Position numbers and translations under genes: made by a program. From an uncultured beta proteobacterium (GTDB taxonomy: Bacteria; Pseudomonadota; Gammaproteobacteria; Burkholderiales; Burkholderiaceae_C), in contig CAISLN010000027.1 of assembly GCA_903886275.1 (NCBI GenBank), forward strand, positions 1 through 49,085: a stretch of 49,085 nucleotides of DNA, read 5' to 3'. This document shows, in pieces, positions 1 through 7,252 of the stretch; the stretch's first letter is position 1, and each line of letters starts with the position of its first letter. The notes under the pieces were generated by a model. That model was not told the origin of the DNA, did no database searches, and was given only the letters and a program-made list of their open reading frames with translations.

Positions 1-1893
1 CGCGACCATTGCTGTCACGTCAGCAGTGCAGTTCACCAGATACGCGCCCATTTCGGCCACGCCGTCCTCATCGACCACTGGAATGCCATCCGCCTGACTG
101 AGAACCACCCGGTTGAGCTTGAGCATGACCGGCGTGGGCAAGTCAGCGTCCTTCATCTTTTTCGGCTCTACCGTGATCACGCCAGAGACTTGATCCCTCG
201 ACACCTTGTATTCCGAATCAATCGCGCCGCGCAGCGCCGTGCTGCCCCGGCTGCGGTCCTTGTCCTGCGCCCCTGAGTGATGGGCAATCATCACAGTGCA
301 GTCCCACGGCTTTCTGAGGTATTCGTCCAAGTGCTGAATGAACGCGGCCATTTCTTCCGTGCTGTTCTCGTCGCCGCCGTAATTTCTGGACAGCGTGTCG
401 ATGATGATCAGCCGTGGCCAGACGCCTGAGACCTCGACCATCTTTTTGATCGCTGCTGCCACCTGGGCCGCGCCGTTCTTGTTGATCGTGAGCGCCTCGC
501 AAAGCTGTGCCGCGCCAAGGCTTTTAAAAAGCAGGCCATTTTCAAGGCTGAGATCGTTGCCAATCTCCCATGCCCGCAGCCGCCGCGAAATCCCTGCGTG
601 CCCTTCGCCGCAGATGTAGAACACGGCTCCCTTTTGTACCTTGTGCCCGATCCAATCCACGCCGGTCGCAACGCAGCAGGCCATATCCAGAATGACAAAG
701 CTCTTGCCGCAACCCGACTCGCCGAAGACTTGCGCCAGTGTGTTCGCCTCGACATAGCCCTTGACCAGCCAGTCAATGTGTTTGATTTGCAAGTGCGTTG
801 AGCGCACAAATTCAAAGTCGCCGCGCTGGGTGTGCGCCCTGGTGGTGGCCTCAATTTGCTCCCTGACTGCATCAATCCCGCTGGATGCCGCCAAGTCGTT
901 CCAATCTGTAGGTGCGCCTTTGGGGTGCGCCATCAGGTCGGCCTCGTTGAATGTGGGATACAGCAGCACACCGTTGACGGCTTTTGCCGCCTCTGCCCCT
1001 TTGGTGATGCCCGCGTTCACCGGCACACCGGCCACCAGTGTGAATGCGTCGTTGTCCCCAGCGATGAAAATTTGTGCGCCAAGGAATTGATTGCGCTGGA
1101 TTTTGGCTACCTCGGTCAAACTGCCCGCGTCTCCGGCCACGATCACAGTTGCACCGCCCGTTGCCGCGTACACCGTCGCCGCTGTGGCGTAGCCCTCGCA
1201 AATAAACACCTGATCCGGGCGTCCGCGCATCTGAAAGAACGTGCCCCTTTTGGCCCCGTCCTTCAGAAACCGCTTGGCAAAGTCAGGGGCTGGGCCAATG
1301 GATTGGTATGTCTGCGTCTTGCCATCCGCGTTTTGAAACGGGATGATCAGCCGCCCTGCTCCGTCCATCTTCACGCCAGGATGGGCCTTGACCCTCTTGG
1401 CTTGCAAGTAAGGGTGTTCGTCGGTCGCGTCAATCCAGCGCGACACATCGTCGCTGGCACGCGCAGACGCCTCTTGCCGGTGGACTTCGCGCTCGGCTTG
1501 TGCATCTGCTTTCGCTCGATCCATCCGCCTTTTGTGGTCGGCCTGCTCCTGCCAAGTCATTGTCCGGCCAGTGTCAGCGTGCCAAGTGGTTGTAAATTCC
1601 AACCCCTTCCAGCACCCGTAAGCGCCAGCAGCGATGTCGCCGTCCGTGAACAGGATGTACCAGGCGTCCTTTTCGCCGCGCTTGCTGTCGCTGTGCGGAA
1701 CGCGGTGAATCTTGCCGTCCCCGACTGCCTCGCCGCTGATCTCCACGCCTTGCGCGCGTGCCGCGTCGGTGAACGCAATCTCTGGTGCCGCCAAACTGTT
1801 GCCACCCATTGCGTTTAGCAGCCCAGACGCAATTGCTGATGGCGGGTTCCACGCGGCCATGCCGCCAGGGCCAAAAATATCAACCATTTTCAT
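1..1893 (-). CDS. Phage Toprim primase / RepA-like AAA helicase, C-terminus cut by window edge
   Basis: The frame is open from an ATG at 1893 to the left edge (631 codons, no stop), so the gene is partial at its C-terminus. The start follows an AAGGAAG ribosome site. The N-terminal 220 residues carry a primase-associated segment and a Gln/Glu/Arg-rich linker. A Toprim-like domain follows: CEGYATA near residue 232 and GDNDAF near 280. A RecA-fold ATPase comes next, with Walker A GESGCGKS near 391-398 and Walker B LIIIDTLSR near 497, followed by the RGSTALRGA segment seen in RepA-type hexameric helicases. By family it should prime and unwind DNA at the element's replication origin. It points away from the recombination operon and lies downstream of the HTH gene at 2005-2319. 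The domain calls are clear. Whether one polypeptide performs both activities is inferred. Confidence 0.93.
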   Translation of the reverse strand, partial: MKMVDIFGPGGMAAWNPPSAIASGLLNAMGGNSLAAPEIAFTDAARAQGVEISGEAVGDGKIHRVPHSDSKRGEKDAWYILFTDGDIAAGAYGCWKGLEFTTTWHADTGRTMTWQEQADHKRRMDRAKADAQAEREVHRQEASARASDDVSRWIDATDEHPYLQAKRVKAHPGVKMDGAGRLIIPFQNADGKTQTYQSIGPAPDFAKRFLKDGAKRGTFFQMRGRPDQVFICEGYATAATVYAATGGATVIVAGDAGSLTEVAKIQRNQFLGAQIFIAGDNDAFTLVAGVPVNAGITKGAEAAKAVNGVLLYPTFNEADLMAHPKGAPTDWNDLAASSGIDAVREQIEATTRAHTQRGDFEFVRSTHLQIKHIDWLVKGYVEANTLAQVFGESGCGKSFVILDMACCVATGVDWIGHKVQKGAVFYICGEGHAGISRRLRAWEIGNDLSLENGLLFKSLGAAQLCEALTINKNGAAQVAAAIKKMVEVSGVWPRLIIIDTLSRNYGGDENSTEEMAAFIQHLDEYLRKPWDCTVMIAHHSGAQDKDRSRGSTALRGAIDSEYKVSRDQVSGVITVEPKKMKDADLPTPVMLKLNRVVLSQADGIPVVDEDGVAEMGAYLVNCTADVTAMVA

Positions 1894-1930
1894 GTTGCTT
1901 CCTTGGTTAGTTTTGGGGGGCGCTCGGGGT

Positions 1931-1999
1931 TCATGGCCGGTACTCCAGCACGGCATGAAATGCCGCCTTGATGCCACTGCACACGCTGAGAAAACGCAT
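1931..1999 (-). pseudogene. Possible remnant of a phage C5-cytosine methyltransferase N-terminus
   Basis: A 22-codon frame opens at ATG 1999 and stops at 1931. Its first ten residues, MRFLSVCSGI, match what I know as the typical N-terminus of phage DNA cytosine methyltransferases, where the segment FLSVCSGIEAA forms the SAM-binding motif I. After about 13 residues the resemblance ends and a stop follows. A 14-codon frame (ATG overlapping that stop) then leads into the ATGA of the primase gene. I read this as a deletion scar or a short leader peptide. Similarity over so few residues could be chance. Confidence 0.35.
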
Positions 2000-2004
2000 G
2001 GTGC

Positions 2005-2319
2005 TTACGCGGTTACTTCTTCGTGGGCGAAAAACGCCTTGAATGCGCTGATGGGTCGCACATACCCCGCACGCTCAAGCTCATCGGCCACGTCAGGGCG
2101 CAGTTCACGCACCGTCACAAGCCCAAGCGTCTCGCGCTCAATCCGCACCACCAGCATCTCCCCAAACAACTGGTTTGTGGAAATAGTCTTCCTGATGTAT
2201 CCCACTGAGGTGCCGCAACGCTTTGCGAACTTGTCCCGGTCAGCCTCTGGCAGCGCGTTCAGGTAAGCAAGCAGCCGTTGTGACGGTGCGAGCATCTTCT
2301 GGGGTGTGATTTTTTTCAT
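2005..2319 (-). CDS. YdaS/Cro-like helix-turn-helix regulator
   Basis: A 104-residue protein if started at ATG 2319; an in-frame GTG at 2334 would add five residues. Residues 10-50 have the look of the YdaS/Cro fold: a leading segment ending in LLAYLNALP, then DKFAKRCGTSVGYIRKTIS as the helix-turn-helix. The rest, with ELRPDVADELERAGYVRP, resembles the C-terminal part of such phage regulators. No ribosome site precedes the ATG, and a predicted -10 box ends only six bases upstream, so the transcript may be leaderless as for lambda cI. It is divergent from the HTH gene at 2560 and upstream of the primase gene. I infer that it is a repressor or antirepressor of the early promoters. The DNA-binding call is fairly safe; the regulatory direction is not known. 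Confidence 0.8.
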   Translation of the reverse strand: MKKITPQKMLAPSQRLLAYLNALPEADRDKFAKRCGTSVGYIRKTISTNQLFGEMLVVRIERETLGLVTVRELRPDVADELERAGYVRPISAFKAFFAHEEVTA

Positions 2320-2325
2320 CACACA

Positions 2326-2354
2326 AGAGTACACAAATTATTTACAGTGATCAA
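2326..2354 (-). promoter_or_regulatory. Predicted promoter of the YdaS-like gene, probably leaderless
   Basis: On the minus strand a -35 box TTGATC (2354-2349) and a -10 box TACTCT (2331-2326) are separated by exactly 17 bases. The ATG at 2319 lies where transcription would begin. The promoter overlaps the inverted repeat at 2336-2360. Prediction only. Confidence 0.5.
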
Positions 2355-2360
2355 ATAATT
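2336..2360. promoter_or_regulatory. Inverted repeat, candidate operator
   Basis: AATTATTT (2336-2343) and AAATAATT (2353-2360) are perfect 8-base inverted arms around nine bases. The repeat overlaps the predicted -35 box of the leftward HTH gene and contains one copy of the heptamer ATTTACA that recurs in the other control segments here. This suits a site for the product of one of the two flanking HTH genes. Confidence 0.55.
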
Positions 2361-2493
2361 GTTGAAAGCAAGCCAAGACATTGCTTCGGGGTAAACCCTT
2401 GATGAGCAATCGGTCTGCTTTTTCGACCTTCCCCGGCCTTGTGGCTTGTCACGTCAACGAGAGTTTGACCTTTCTGGCGCTGGGCCAGTGAAT

Positions 2494-2523
2494 ATTTACT
2501 TATCAGTAAATTTTTCCTACAAT
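2494..2523 (+). promoter_or_regulatory. Promoter with overlapping palindromic operator for the 2560 gene
   Basis: ATTTACT (2494-2500) and AGTAAAT (2505-2511) form a perfect inverted repeat around four bases. The left arm contains a -35 box TTTACT (2495-2500), followed after 17 bases by a -10 box TACAAT (2518-2523). A repressor on the palindrome would cover the -35 region. The ATG lies about 30 bases beyond the expected start. Confidence 0.6.
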
Positions 2524-2559
2524 TGCTGCACACGCACACAACCACACAGGAAACCGGCA

Positions 2560-3039
2560 ATGACAGAAGCAATAAAACCCAGTGATCACGCCGTCTTAGA
2601 CGAAGGCGTGCAGGCCCATCGCATAGCGCGCCTCGAAGACCTGATTGAAGCGAGTTGCTATTCCAGGGCTTCGATCCTGTGCAAAATCACCAAGATCAAC
2701 CCCTCGCTGGTGAGCCAATACCGCGCCGGTTTGCGTCCGATCACCGAGCGCACTGTGGCTATGATCGAAAAAGCGTTTAACCAGCTTGGCTGGTTTGAAG
2801 CCGAGAACAATTCGGCTCAAGCACAGGCGCTGCCCACTGCGCCCATGGTGCTGCCTAATTCCACAATGCATTCACACGCCTTGGCGGTTGAAACGTTTGG
2901 CACCGTTTGCGATGATCTTTCGGTCCTGCTGCCAGAGGACGCAGGGATTTTCGTGGCGCAGATCAGCGCAGCCGCAACCAAGGTCCGCCGTGCGGCATCA
3001 GAGCGAGAACCGGCAACAAAACACCCTCGCGCAGCGTAG
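2560..3039 (+). CDS. Phage helix-turn-helix regulatory protein
   Basis: A 159-residue protein started at ATG 2560, preceded by an AGGA ribosome site; an upstream in-frame start at 2446 lies before the predicted promoter and was not used. Residues 25-70 look like a Cro/C1-type helix-turn-helix: a leading helix IARLEDLIEAS, then ILCKITKINPSLVSQYRAG with the recognition helix, and the helix ITERTVAMIEKAFNQLGW. The C-terminal half has no recognisable fold. It faces away from the YdaS-like gene and lies upstream of the recombination operon, separated from it by an intrinsic terminator at 3165-3194. The pair resembles a cI/cro or cII-like switch. Which of the two is the repressor cannot be told from sequence. 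Confidence 0.8.
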   Translation: MTEAIKPSDHAVLDEGVQAHRIARLEDLIEASCYSRASILCKITKINPSLVSQYRAGLRPITERTVAMIEKAFNQLGWFEAENNSAQAQALPTAPMVLPNSTMHSHALAVETFGTVCDDLSVLLPEDAGIFVAQISAAATKVRRAASEREPATKHPRAA

Positions 3040-3164
3040 CAGCCACTGCGCGTTACCCGGACAATGGGCGCTTACGGCTAGTCGGTCCAACCCCTCGACC
3101 CGACAGCCAGACCGAACAAAAACAGTACACGTTTGGCTTCGGCCCATACCTTGTAAAGACCTAA

Positions 3165-3194
3165 AAAGCACCCGCCTTGAGCGGGTTTTTTTTG
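3165..3194 (+). terminator. Intrinsic terminator after the HTH gene
   Basis: A GC stem CCCGC/GCGGG (3171-3175 and 3181-3185) with a five-base loop is followed by eight or nine T. A run of A precedes the stem, so it could also act leftward. The 125 bases from 3040 to this stem hold no gene I can see. Confidence 0.8.
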
Positions 3195-3220
3195 GCCCAC
3201 CTCCAGGAAGAAACCTTGGA

Positions 3221-3262
3221 AGTAAATATTTTTTTGACATTTTGAAAACCAGAAAGTAAATT
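3221..3262 (+). promoter_or_regulatory. Strong sigma70 promoter of the recombination operon with two operator half-sites
   Basis: A perfect -35 box TTGACA (3234-3239) and a -10 box TAAATT (3257-3262) are 17 bases apart. AGTAAAT occurs at 3221-3227, just upstream of the -35, and at 3255-3261, covering the -10. A further inverted copy, ATTTACA, lies at 3289-3295 next to the start codon. The same heptamer forms the operator at 2494-2511, which suggests that one regulator controls both promoters. Confidence 0.7.
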
Positions 3263-3297
3263 TGCGTTTCCAAAAAAGGAAACAAGGAATTTACAAA

Positions 3298-3723
3298 GTG
3301 AACAACTCCACCGCGCCCACCGAACTCCCGCCACTCGAAGACCTTGCCCGCCACTGGGTCGAGGCAAAAACAGCAGAAGACCTCGCCAAGTCCCTGCGCC
3401 TGTCCGTTGAATCGGCCATCTGTGCCAGTCTCAACGTCGCCCCCGGATCGACCCAGACCATCCATTTGCTACCGGGATTCAGGGTCCGGTACGACATCAA
3501 CCGCACGGTAGACACCGACGCCCTGCGCGCCGCCTGGGCCACGCTGCCCGAGGTCGCACAGAACTGCGTGCGCTGGAAAGCCGAAGTCTCAGCGACTCAG
3601 TACAACGCCGCTGCCGACCTGTTGCCCGAGGCGGTCGCCCAGCTCAATGCGTTCATCACCACCAAGCCCGCAAAGCCCAGCTTCACCTTCATCCCACCCA
3701 AGGAAACACCCAATGGCGTTTGA
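3298..3723 (+). CDS. Phage protein preceding Sak4, function unknown
   Basis: A 141-residue protein taken from GTG 3298, which has an AAGGA site upstream; a TTG at 3262 is possible but falls inside the predicted -10 box. Residues 10-40 form a charged helix (LARHWVEAKTAEDLAKSLRL), followed by a segment with GFRVRYDINRTVDTDALRAA and ending in AFITTKPAKPSFTF. I recognise this layout, including the RTVDTDAL segment and the TTKPAKPS tail, from small uncharacterised phage proteins encoded just before Sak4-type ATPases. No catalytic motif is visible. Its end overlaps the start of the next gene by 11 bases, so the two are probably translationally coupled. A role in recombination is inferred from position only. 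Confidence 0.75.
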   Translation: MNNSTAPTELPPLEDLARHWVEAKTAEDLAKSLRLSVESAICASLNVAPGSTQTIHLLPGFRVRYDINRTVDTDALRAAWATLPEVAQNCVRWKAEVSATQYNAAADLLPEAVAQLNAFITTKPAKPSFTFIPPKETPNGV

Positions 3724-4501
3724 CCTCAGCGACATAGCCGTGGGCAATCGCGCCCACAAACCGCGCCTTGTCATCTACGGCGAGTCCGGTCTCGGCAAGA
3801 CCACCTTCGGCGCTTCAGCACCCAACGCGATCTTCATTTGCACAGAGGACGGACTGGGCAGGCTCAACGTGCCCAGCTTCCCGGTTGCCAAGACCTTTGA
3901 AGACGTGATGGCGGCCATCACCAACCTCTACACGCAGGATCACGACTATCAGACCCTGGTGGTGGACAGCATCGACTGGCTTGAGCCGATGGTCTGGCAA
4001 GCCACCTGCGCCGCTGCCGGTAAAGAGTCCATCGAGAGCTTCGGCTATGGGCGCGGGTACGTCGAGGCACTGACCTACTGGCGTCAATTCTTCGATGGCA
4101 TCACCGCACTTCGCAACGACCGCGGCATGAACGTCATCCTGATCGGGCACTCCCAAATCATCCACATCGAAGACCCCTTGATTGCGGCCTACGACTCGCA
4201 CAGTCTGAAGCTGCACAAGAAAGCTGCCGCCCTGGTCGAAGAGTGGGCAGACGTGATCGGCTTTGTGGCGCTCAAAACGCTAACCGTGGACGAAAAGAAG
4301 GCGTCATTCACTGACAAGGACGCCAAGCGCACACGCGCCAAGACGACCGGCGAGCGACAGCTACACGTCCAGCCCAGCCCCGCCTTCACCGCCAAAAATC
4401 GCTACGACCTGCCTAGCCCGTTGCCGCTGGGCTGGGCCGCGTATTGCGCAGCACTGGATATGCCTGATCACGACCCAGTGCTGGTGTCAGTAGCCGCCTA
4501 G
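3713..4501 (+). CDS. Sak4-like phage RecA-fold ATPase (AAA_24)
   Basis: A 262-residue protein from ATG 3713 with an AAGGAAA site. It has Walker A GESGLGKT at residues 23-30 and a Walker B strand TLVVDSIDW with the aspartate at 85. The compact one-domain layout is that of the Sak4/AAA_24 phage family, which consists of shortened RecA/Rad51-like proteins that promote single-strand annealing together with a phage SSB. The partner here is probably the DUF669 protein just downstream. The internal segment VILIGHSQIIHIEDP is a typical later strand of the core. The C-terminus ends a few residues after a GWAAYCAAL segment and shows no extra domain. The annealing role is known for the family and not shown here. 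Confidence 0.88.
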   Translation: MAFDLSDIAVGNRAHKPRLVIYGESGLGKTTFGASAPNAIFICTEDGLGRLNVPSFPVAKTFEDVMAAITNLYTQDHDYQTLVVDSIDWLEPMVWQATCAAAGKESIESFGYGRGYVEALTYWRQFFDGITALRNDRGMNVILIGHSQIIHIEDPLIAAYDSHSLKLHKKAAALVEEWADVIGFVALKTLTVDEKKASFTDKDAKRTRAKTTGERQLHVQPSPAFTAKNRYDLPSPLPLGWAAYCAALDMPDHDPVLVSVAA

Positions 4502-4543
4502 CCCATCCCCTCCCCGTCCCATCCTCACAACCAAGGAAGCACC

Positions 4544-5122
4544 ATGCAAATCGGACACCTTCTCGCTGGCGTCAACCCCTCCGCACCGCGCAGCTTTGAA
4601 CCACTGCCCCCCGGCATTTACACCGTAATCGTCAGTGATGACGCGGCCAAAACCAGCAAGTACGGAGACACCTACATCTCTATGGAATACACCGTCATCG
4701 ACGGCGAATTCAACAACCGCCGCATCTGGGAGAACATGAACATCGGGCACAACAAATCCGATGTCGCTGGGCGTGCGCTGGCTGACCTGAAGGCACTGGC
4801 CTGCGCTGTTGGCATTCCTGATGCAGAGACTACCGGCGAACTCAAGGACATTCCTTTTCAGTTGAAAGTGGGCCAGCGCAAAAGCTCCCGCGACGATGCG
4901 GCCCCCGGCGCGATGGAGCAGACCGTGCAGGGCTATATCGCAATGGACATTCCAGCGCGCCCCGGACGCCTGCCCGCAGCGCCCGCACCGGCCCCCATCC
5001 GGCGCACCGCAGCCGCAGCACAAACCGAGGCACCAGCACCAGCACCAGCACCAGCACCAGCCCGTGCCCGTGCCGCAGGCACCGCGCCAGCAGCCCCACC
5101 GTGGGCTGTGAAGCGCGCCTAG
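4544..5122 (+). CDS. DUF669 family phage protein, probable single-strand DNA-binding partner
   Basis: A 192-residue protein from ATG 4544 with an AAGGAAG site. Residues 1-140 match the DUF669 pattern: GIYTVIVSDD, then a SMEYTVIDGEFNNRRIWENM core, then KALACAVGI and a basic stretch near KVGQRKSSRDD. DUF669 proteins occur in phage recombination modules and are thought to bind single-stranded DNA. The tail from about residue 143 is Pro/Ala-rich with an (AP)n run encoded by five exact CACCAG hexamers, and ends in PPWAVKRA. Such a low-complexity tail before a short conserved end is a common SSB layout, but this end is basic, unlike the acidic tip of cellular SSB. The gene lies between Sak4 and the nuclease. 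Confidence 0.8.
   Translation: MQIGHLLAGVNPSAPRSFEPLPPGIYTVIVSDDAAKTSKYGDTYISMEYTVIDGEFNNRRIWENMNIGHNKSDVAGRALADLKALACAVGIPDAETTGELKDIPFQLKVGQRKSSRDDAAPGAMEQTVQGYIAMDIPARPGRLPAAPAPAPIRRTAAAAQTEAPAPAPAPAPARARAAGTAPAAPPWAVKRA
5031..5060 (+). repeat. Tandem hexamer (CACCAG)x5
   Basis: Five exact copies of CACCAG in a row within the DUF669 gene, encoding alternating Ala-Pro. As the unit is six bases, slippage would change tail length by two residues without shifting the frame. Confidence 0.95.
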
Positions 5123-5186
5123 GGCCACGACCTTGAGCAAAGCCTGTTGCCACTGGCAGCAGGGCTTTTCTCAACGAGAGGCCACC

Positions 5187-6299
5187 ATGATCATTCCACC
5201 CGCACCACAGCCGCCGGAATTCAGCCCCACCGTCAAAGCGATCTTTGACTACTACGCTGAGAAGTACAACGCCGAACTGAGCCGCCCCTACCTGGGTGGC
5301 TCCATCATCGGCACCGCGTGCGAACGCGCGCTCTGGTACGGCTTTCACTGGGCCACCAAGAAACAATTCAGCGGCCAGTTGCTGCGCCTGTTCCAGCGCG
5401 GCCACAAGGAAGAGCCGTGGTTGGTGGAAGACATGCGCGCCATCGGCATCACCGTGTGGGACACCAACCCCGACACCGGCAAGCAGTGGAGCTTTAGCGA
5501 ACCGGCCACCGGCCACCACCTCGCGGGCAATGCGGACGGCATCCTGCAAGGCATCCCCGAGGCACCGAAGACTCCGCACCTGTGGGAGTGCAAGACGCAC
5601 TCGACCAAGAGCTTCAACGATGTGAAGTCCAAGGGCGTGTTGCTATCCAAACCGCTGCACTACGCACAGATGCAGATTTACATGCACTGGACGCAAGCCA
5701 CCTTTGGCAAGGCCAACGGCTGCAAGCGTGCGCTCTACACCGCAGTGTGCAAAGAGACGGACGAAATCTATTCCGAGCGCATCTACTTTGATAAAGCCTT
5801 TGCACTGGAACTGATCGACAAAGCCAAGCGTGTGATCACGGCCAAGACCCCGCCGCCGCGCATCAGCGATGACGCGACCTGGTTCGAGTGCAAGTTCTGC
5901 GACCACCATGCCGTGTGCCACACCGAGACCGTGCCGCTGGTGTCCTGCCGCACCTGTACCCACGCAAGCGCAGAAATGGATGGCAATGCGCGCTGGGCCT
6001 GCAACCTCGACAAAGAGACGCCATCAACTATTCCGGTGGAAGTGCAGCGCAAGGGCTGCGACTGCCACCGCTTCAATCCCTTCTTGCTAAACCATTGGGC
6101 ATTGCCGGTGGATGCCAGCGTCAACCATAACTGGGTGAAGTACACCAACAAAACCACGGGCCAGTCGTTTATCAATGGCATCCCGCCCGAGGGCCACACC
6201 AGCGCAGAGATTTTTGCCGCACCCGACAAGAAAGCACTCAGCGATCCAGATGTCCAGGCATATCGCCACGGTGAATTCAAAGCGAGGATTGTGGGATGA
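5187..6299 (+). CDS. Cas4/RecB-like PD-(D/E)XK nuclease with likely Fe-S cluster
   Basis: A 370-residue protein from ATG 5187 with a GAGAGG site. The nuclease core has D117 in AGNADGI, E134-x-K136 in LWECKTHS and the QxxxY motif at Q161-Y165. One early cysteine (C45, in GTACERALWY) and three late ones (C235, C238, C244, in CKFCDHHAVC) are placed as in Cas4 and AddB, where they hold a 4Fe-4S cluster. A second group, C254, C257, C272, C291 and C293, lies C-terminal and could hold another metal; I do not know it from ordinary Cas4. In phage recombination modules such nucleases are thought to resect ends for the annealing protein, here Sak4. There is no CRISPR array or other cas gene. Exonuclease polarity cannot be read. 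Confidence 0.85.
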   Translation: MIIPPAPQPPEFSPTVKAIFDYYAEKYNAELSRPYLGGSIIGTACERALWYGFHWATKKQFSGQLLRLFQRGHKEEPWLVEDMRAIGITVWDTNPDTGKQWSFSEPATGHHLAGNADGILQGIPEAPKTPHLWECKTHSTKSFNDVKSKGVLLSKPLHYAQMQIYMHWTQATFGKANGCKRALYTAVCKETDEIYSERIYFDKAFALELIDKAKRVITAKTPPPRISDDATWFECKFCDHHAVCHTETVPLVSCRTCTHASAEMDGNARWACNLDKETPSTIPVEVQRKGCDCHRFNPFLLNHWALPVDASVNHNWVKYTNKTTGQSFINGIPPEGHTSAEIFAAPDKKALSDPDVQAYRHGEFKARIVG

Positions 6300-6616
6300 G
6301 CGCCGCCACGGGGCAGCAATTGGCCGACGACGGCGCAGGCCGCGCGCTGCGCCATGCCGGGCCTGAGTGGGCTGATGAAGCCTATCTCGCGCTGTGCTAC
6401 TACGCCAAGACGGTTGACTCATTTATGACCGAGGACGTGCGTCACTTCGCGCATGTGAACGGGCTGGCGCTGCCGCCCGATGGCCGCGCCTGGGGCTGCG
6501 TAATGAACCGTGCGGTGCGCCGCAACCAAGTCAAGCGCCTGGGCTACGCGCCCATGAAATCGCCCAACTGCCATGCCGACCACAAGAGCGTCTGGCAATG
6601 GGTGGGGGGCGTATGA
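6296..6616 (+). CDS. Small phage protein, winged-helix-like, unknown role
   Basis: A 106-residue protein whose ATG overlaps the stop of the nuclease gene (ATGA), so translation is probably coupled. The second half has the pattern FMTEDVRHFAHVNGLALPPDGRAWGCVMNRAV, then RLGYAP and a final VWQWVGG. I know this order (a PPDGRAWG segment, a basic helix, then a W near the end) from small uncharacterised phage proteins with a predicted winged-helix fold. No catalytic residues stand out. It belongs to the same early operon. Function unknown. Confidence 0.75.
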   Translation: MSAATGQQLADDGAGRALRHAGPEWADEAYLALCYYAKTVDSFMTEDVRHFAHVNGLALPPDGRAWGCVMNRAVRRNQVKRLGYAPMKSPNCHADHKSVWQWVGGV

Positions 6617-6789
6617 AAACCCACGACATCGTTCATATCAAGTTGGGCCGGGTGACGGTTATCGGTGAGGTCGTGGGCCAGACCGCCAAGCGCCTGCGGA
6701 TCGTCATCAGGAACGGCGGCGGGTATCGCTACTTGCTGCGCGCCAGAGGCAACGTGCAGTTCATTCAAAAAGGAAAGAGGTTTTTATGA
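6613..6789 (+). CDS. Small basic phage protein, unknown
   Basis: A 58-residue protein from ATG 6613, overlapping the previous stop by four bases. It is basic and looks all-beta: MKTHDIVHIKLGRVTVIGEV, then RLRIVIRNGGGYRYLLRARG and a lysine-rich end. The pattern of short strands with glycines resembles SH3-like or KOW-like small nucleic-acid-binding domains, but this is a guess from composition. Overlap on both sides (ATGA upstream; its stop overlaps the next ATG) supports that it is translated as part of the operon. Confidence 0.65.
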   Translation: MKTHDIVHIKLGRVTVIGEVVGQTAKRLRIVIRNGGGYRYLLRARGNVQFIQKGKRFL

Positions 6790-7175
6790 GCGCCCACGAA
6801 TTTTATTTATCGCCGCAGTCCATAAATCAAGTTCACTGCCGAGGCGAAGCACTTGATCCGATCCTTTGGCGAGGAGATCAATGGGCAGTCACGACTTATG
6901 GATTGGAATGCCGTGATGGAACTTACTCCGTACAAGCTGGCAAACATTTCTCCAATTTTGGCGCGACGTACTGGACTGAAAAAAGATACAACCCGCAATC
7001 TGTATTCGTTGGATGGTTTAGACATTTAAGTGGAAAAAGTTGGTGCAATCCCGATGATCTCAACGCCGCACTTCAAGCGATGTTCGTTTTATTCAATGAA
7101 GATGGCACAAGGACTCAAATAGCCGCGCCGCGCTTGGTCAGTGACGCCATACGCGCCAGGATTTGTGGCGACTAG
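6786..7175 (+). CDS. Unknown phage accessory protein, AT-richer than neighbours
   Basis: A 129-residue protein from ATG 6786, overlapping the preceding stop. I do not recognise it. It is rich in aromatic residues (YWTEKRYN, VFVGWFRHL, WCNPDDLNAAL), lacks a signal peptide or membrane segment, and has a helical C-terminus ending in SDAIRARICGD. Base composition falls here (many A/T third positions, for example around 6800-7080) and differs from the GC-rich genes on both sides, which suggests later acquisition. Its position inside the early operon, between DNA-processing genes, is typical for accessory phage genes that modify the host. No function can be assigned. Confidence 0.65.
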   Translation: MSAHEFYLSPQSINQVHCRGEALDPILWRGDQWAVTTYGLECRDGTYSVQAGKHFSNFGATYWTEKRYNPQSVFVGWFRHLSGKSWCNPDDLNAALQAMFVLFNEDGTRTQIAAPRLVSDAIRARICGD

Positions 7176-7177
7176 CA

Positions 7178-7249
7178 ATGGACGAAAAAATTGATCACCG
7201 TAAAGTCTACGCACGCCAGCTTCATTCATTGCTGAAGAATTTGGGATAA
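7178..7249 (+). CDS. Possible 23-residue small ORF
   Basis: ATG 7178 to TAA 7249 encodes a lysine/histidine-rich peptide (MDEKIDHRKV...). It fills most of the gap between the two unknown genes, starting two bases after the first one stops. There is no clear ribosome site. It may be a real small gene or only spacer. Confidence 0.3.
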   Translation: MDEKIDHRKVYARQLHSLLKNLG

Positions 7250-7252
7250 CAC

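Noticed and set aside
832..1818. Rightward 328-codon frame opposite the primase
   Set aside because: It is antisense to a gene with clear Toprim and helicase motifs and has no recognisable domain; such long shadow frames are usual in GC-rich DNA.
2351..2572. Leftward 73-codon frame in the control region
   Set aside because: It covers both predicted promoters and the operators and has no family match.
5031..5060. CRISPR or direct-repeat array
   Set aside because: Contiguous 6-base units with no spacers inside a coding region.
5187..6299. CRISPR-associated Cas4
   Set aside because: The fold is similar, but no repeats, cas1 or cas2 occur and the neighbours are phage recombination genes.
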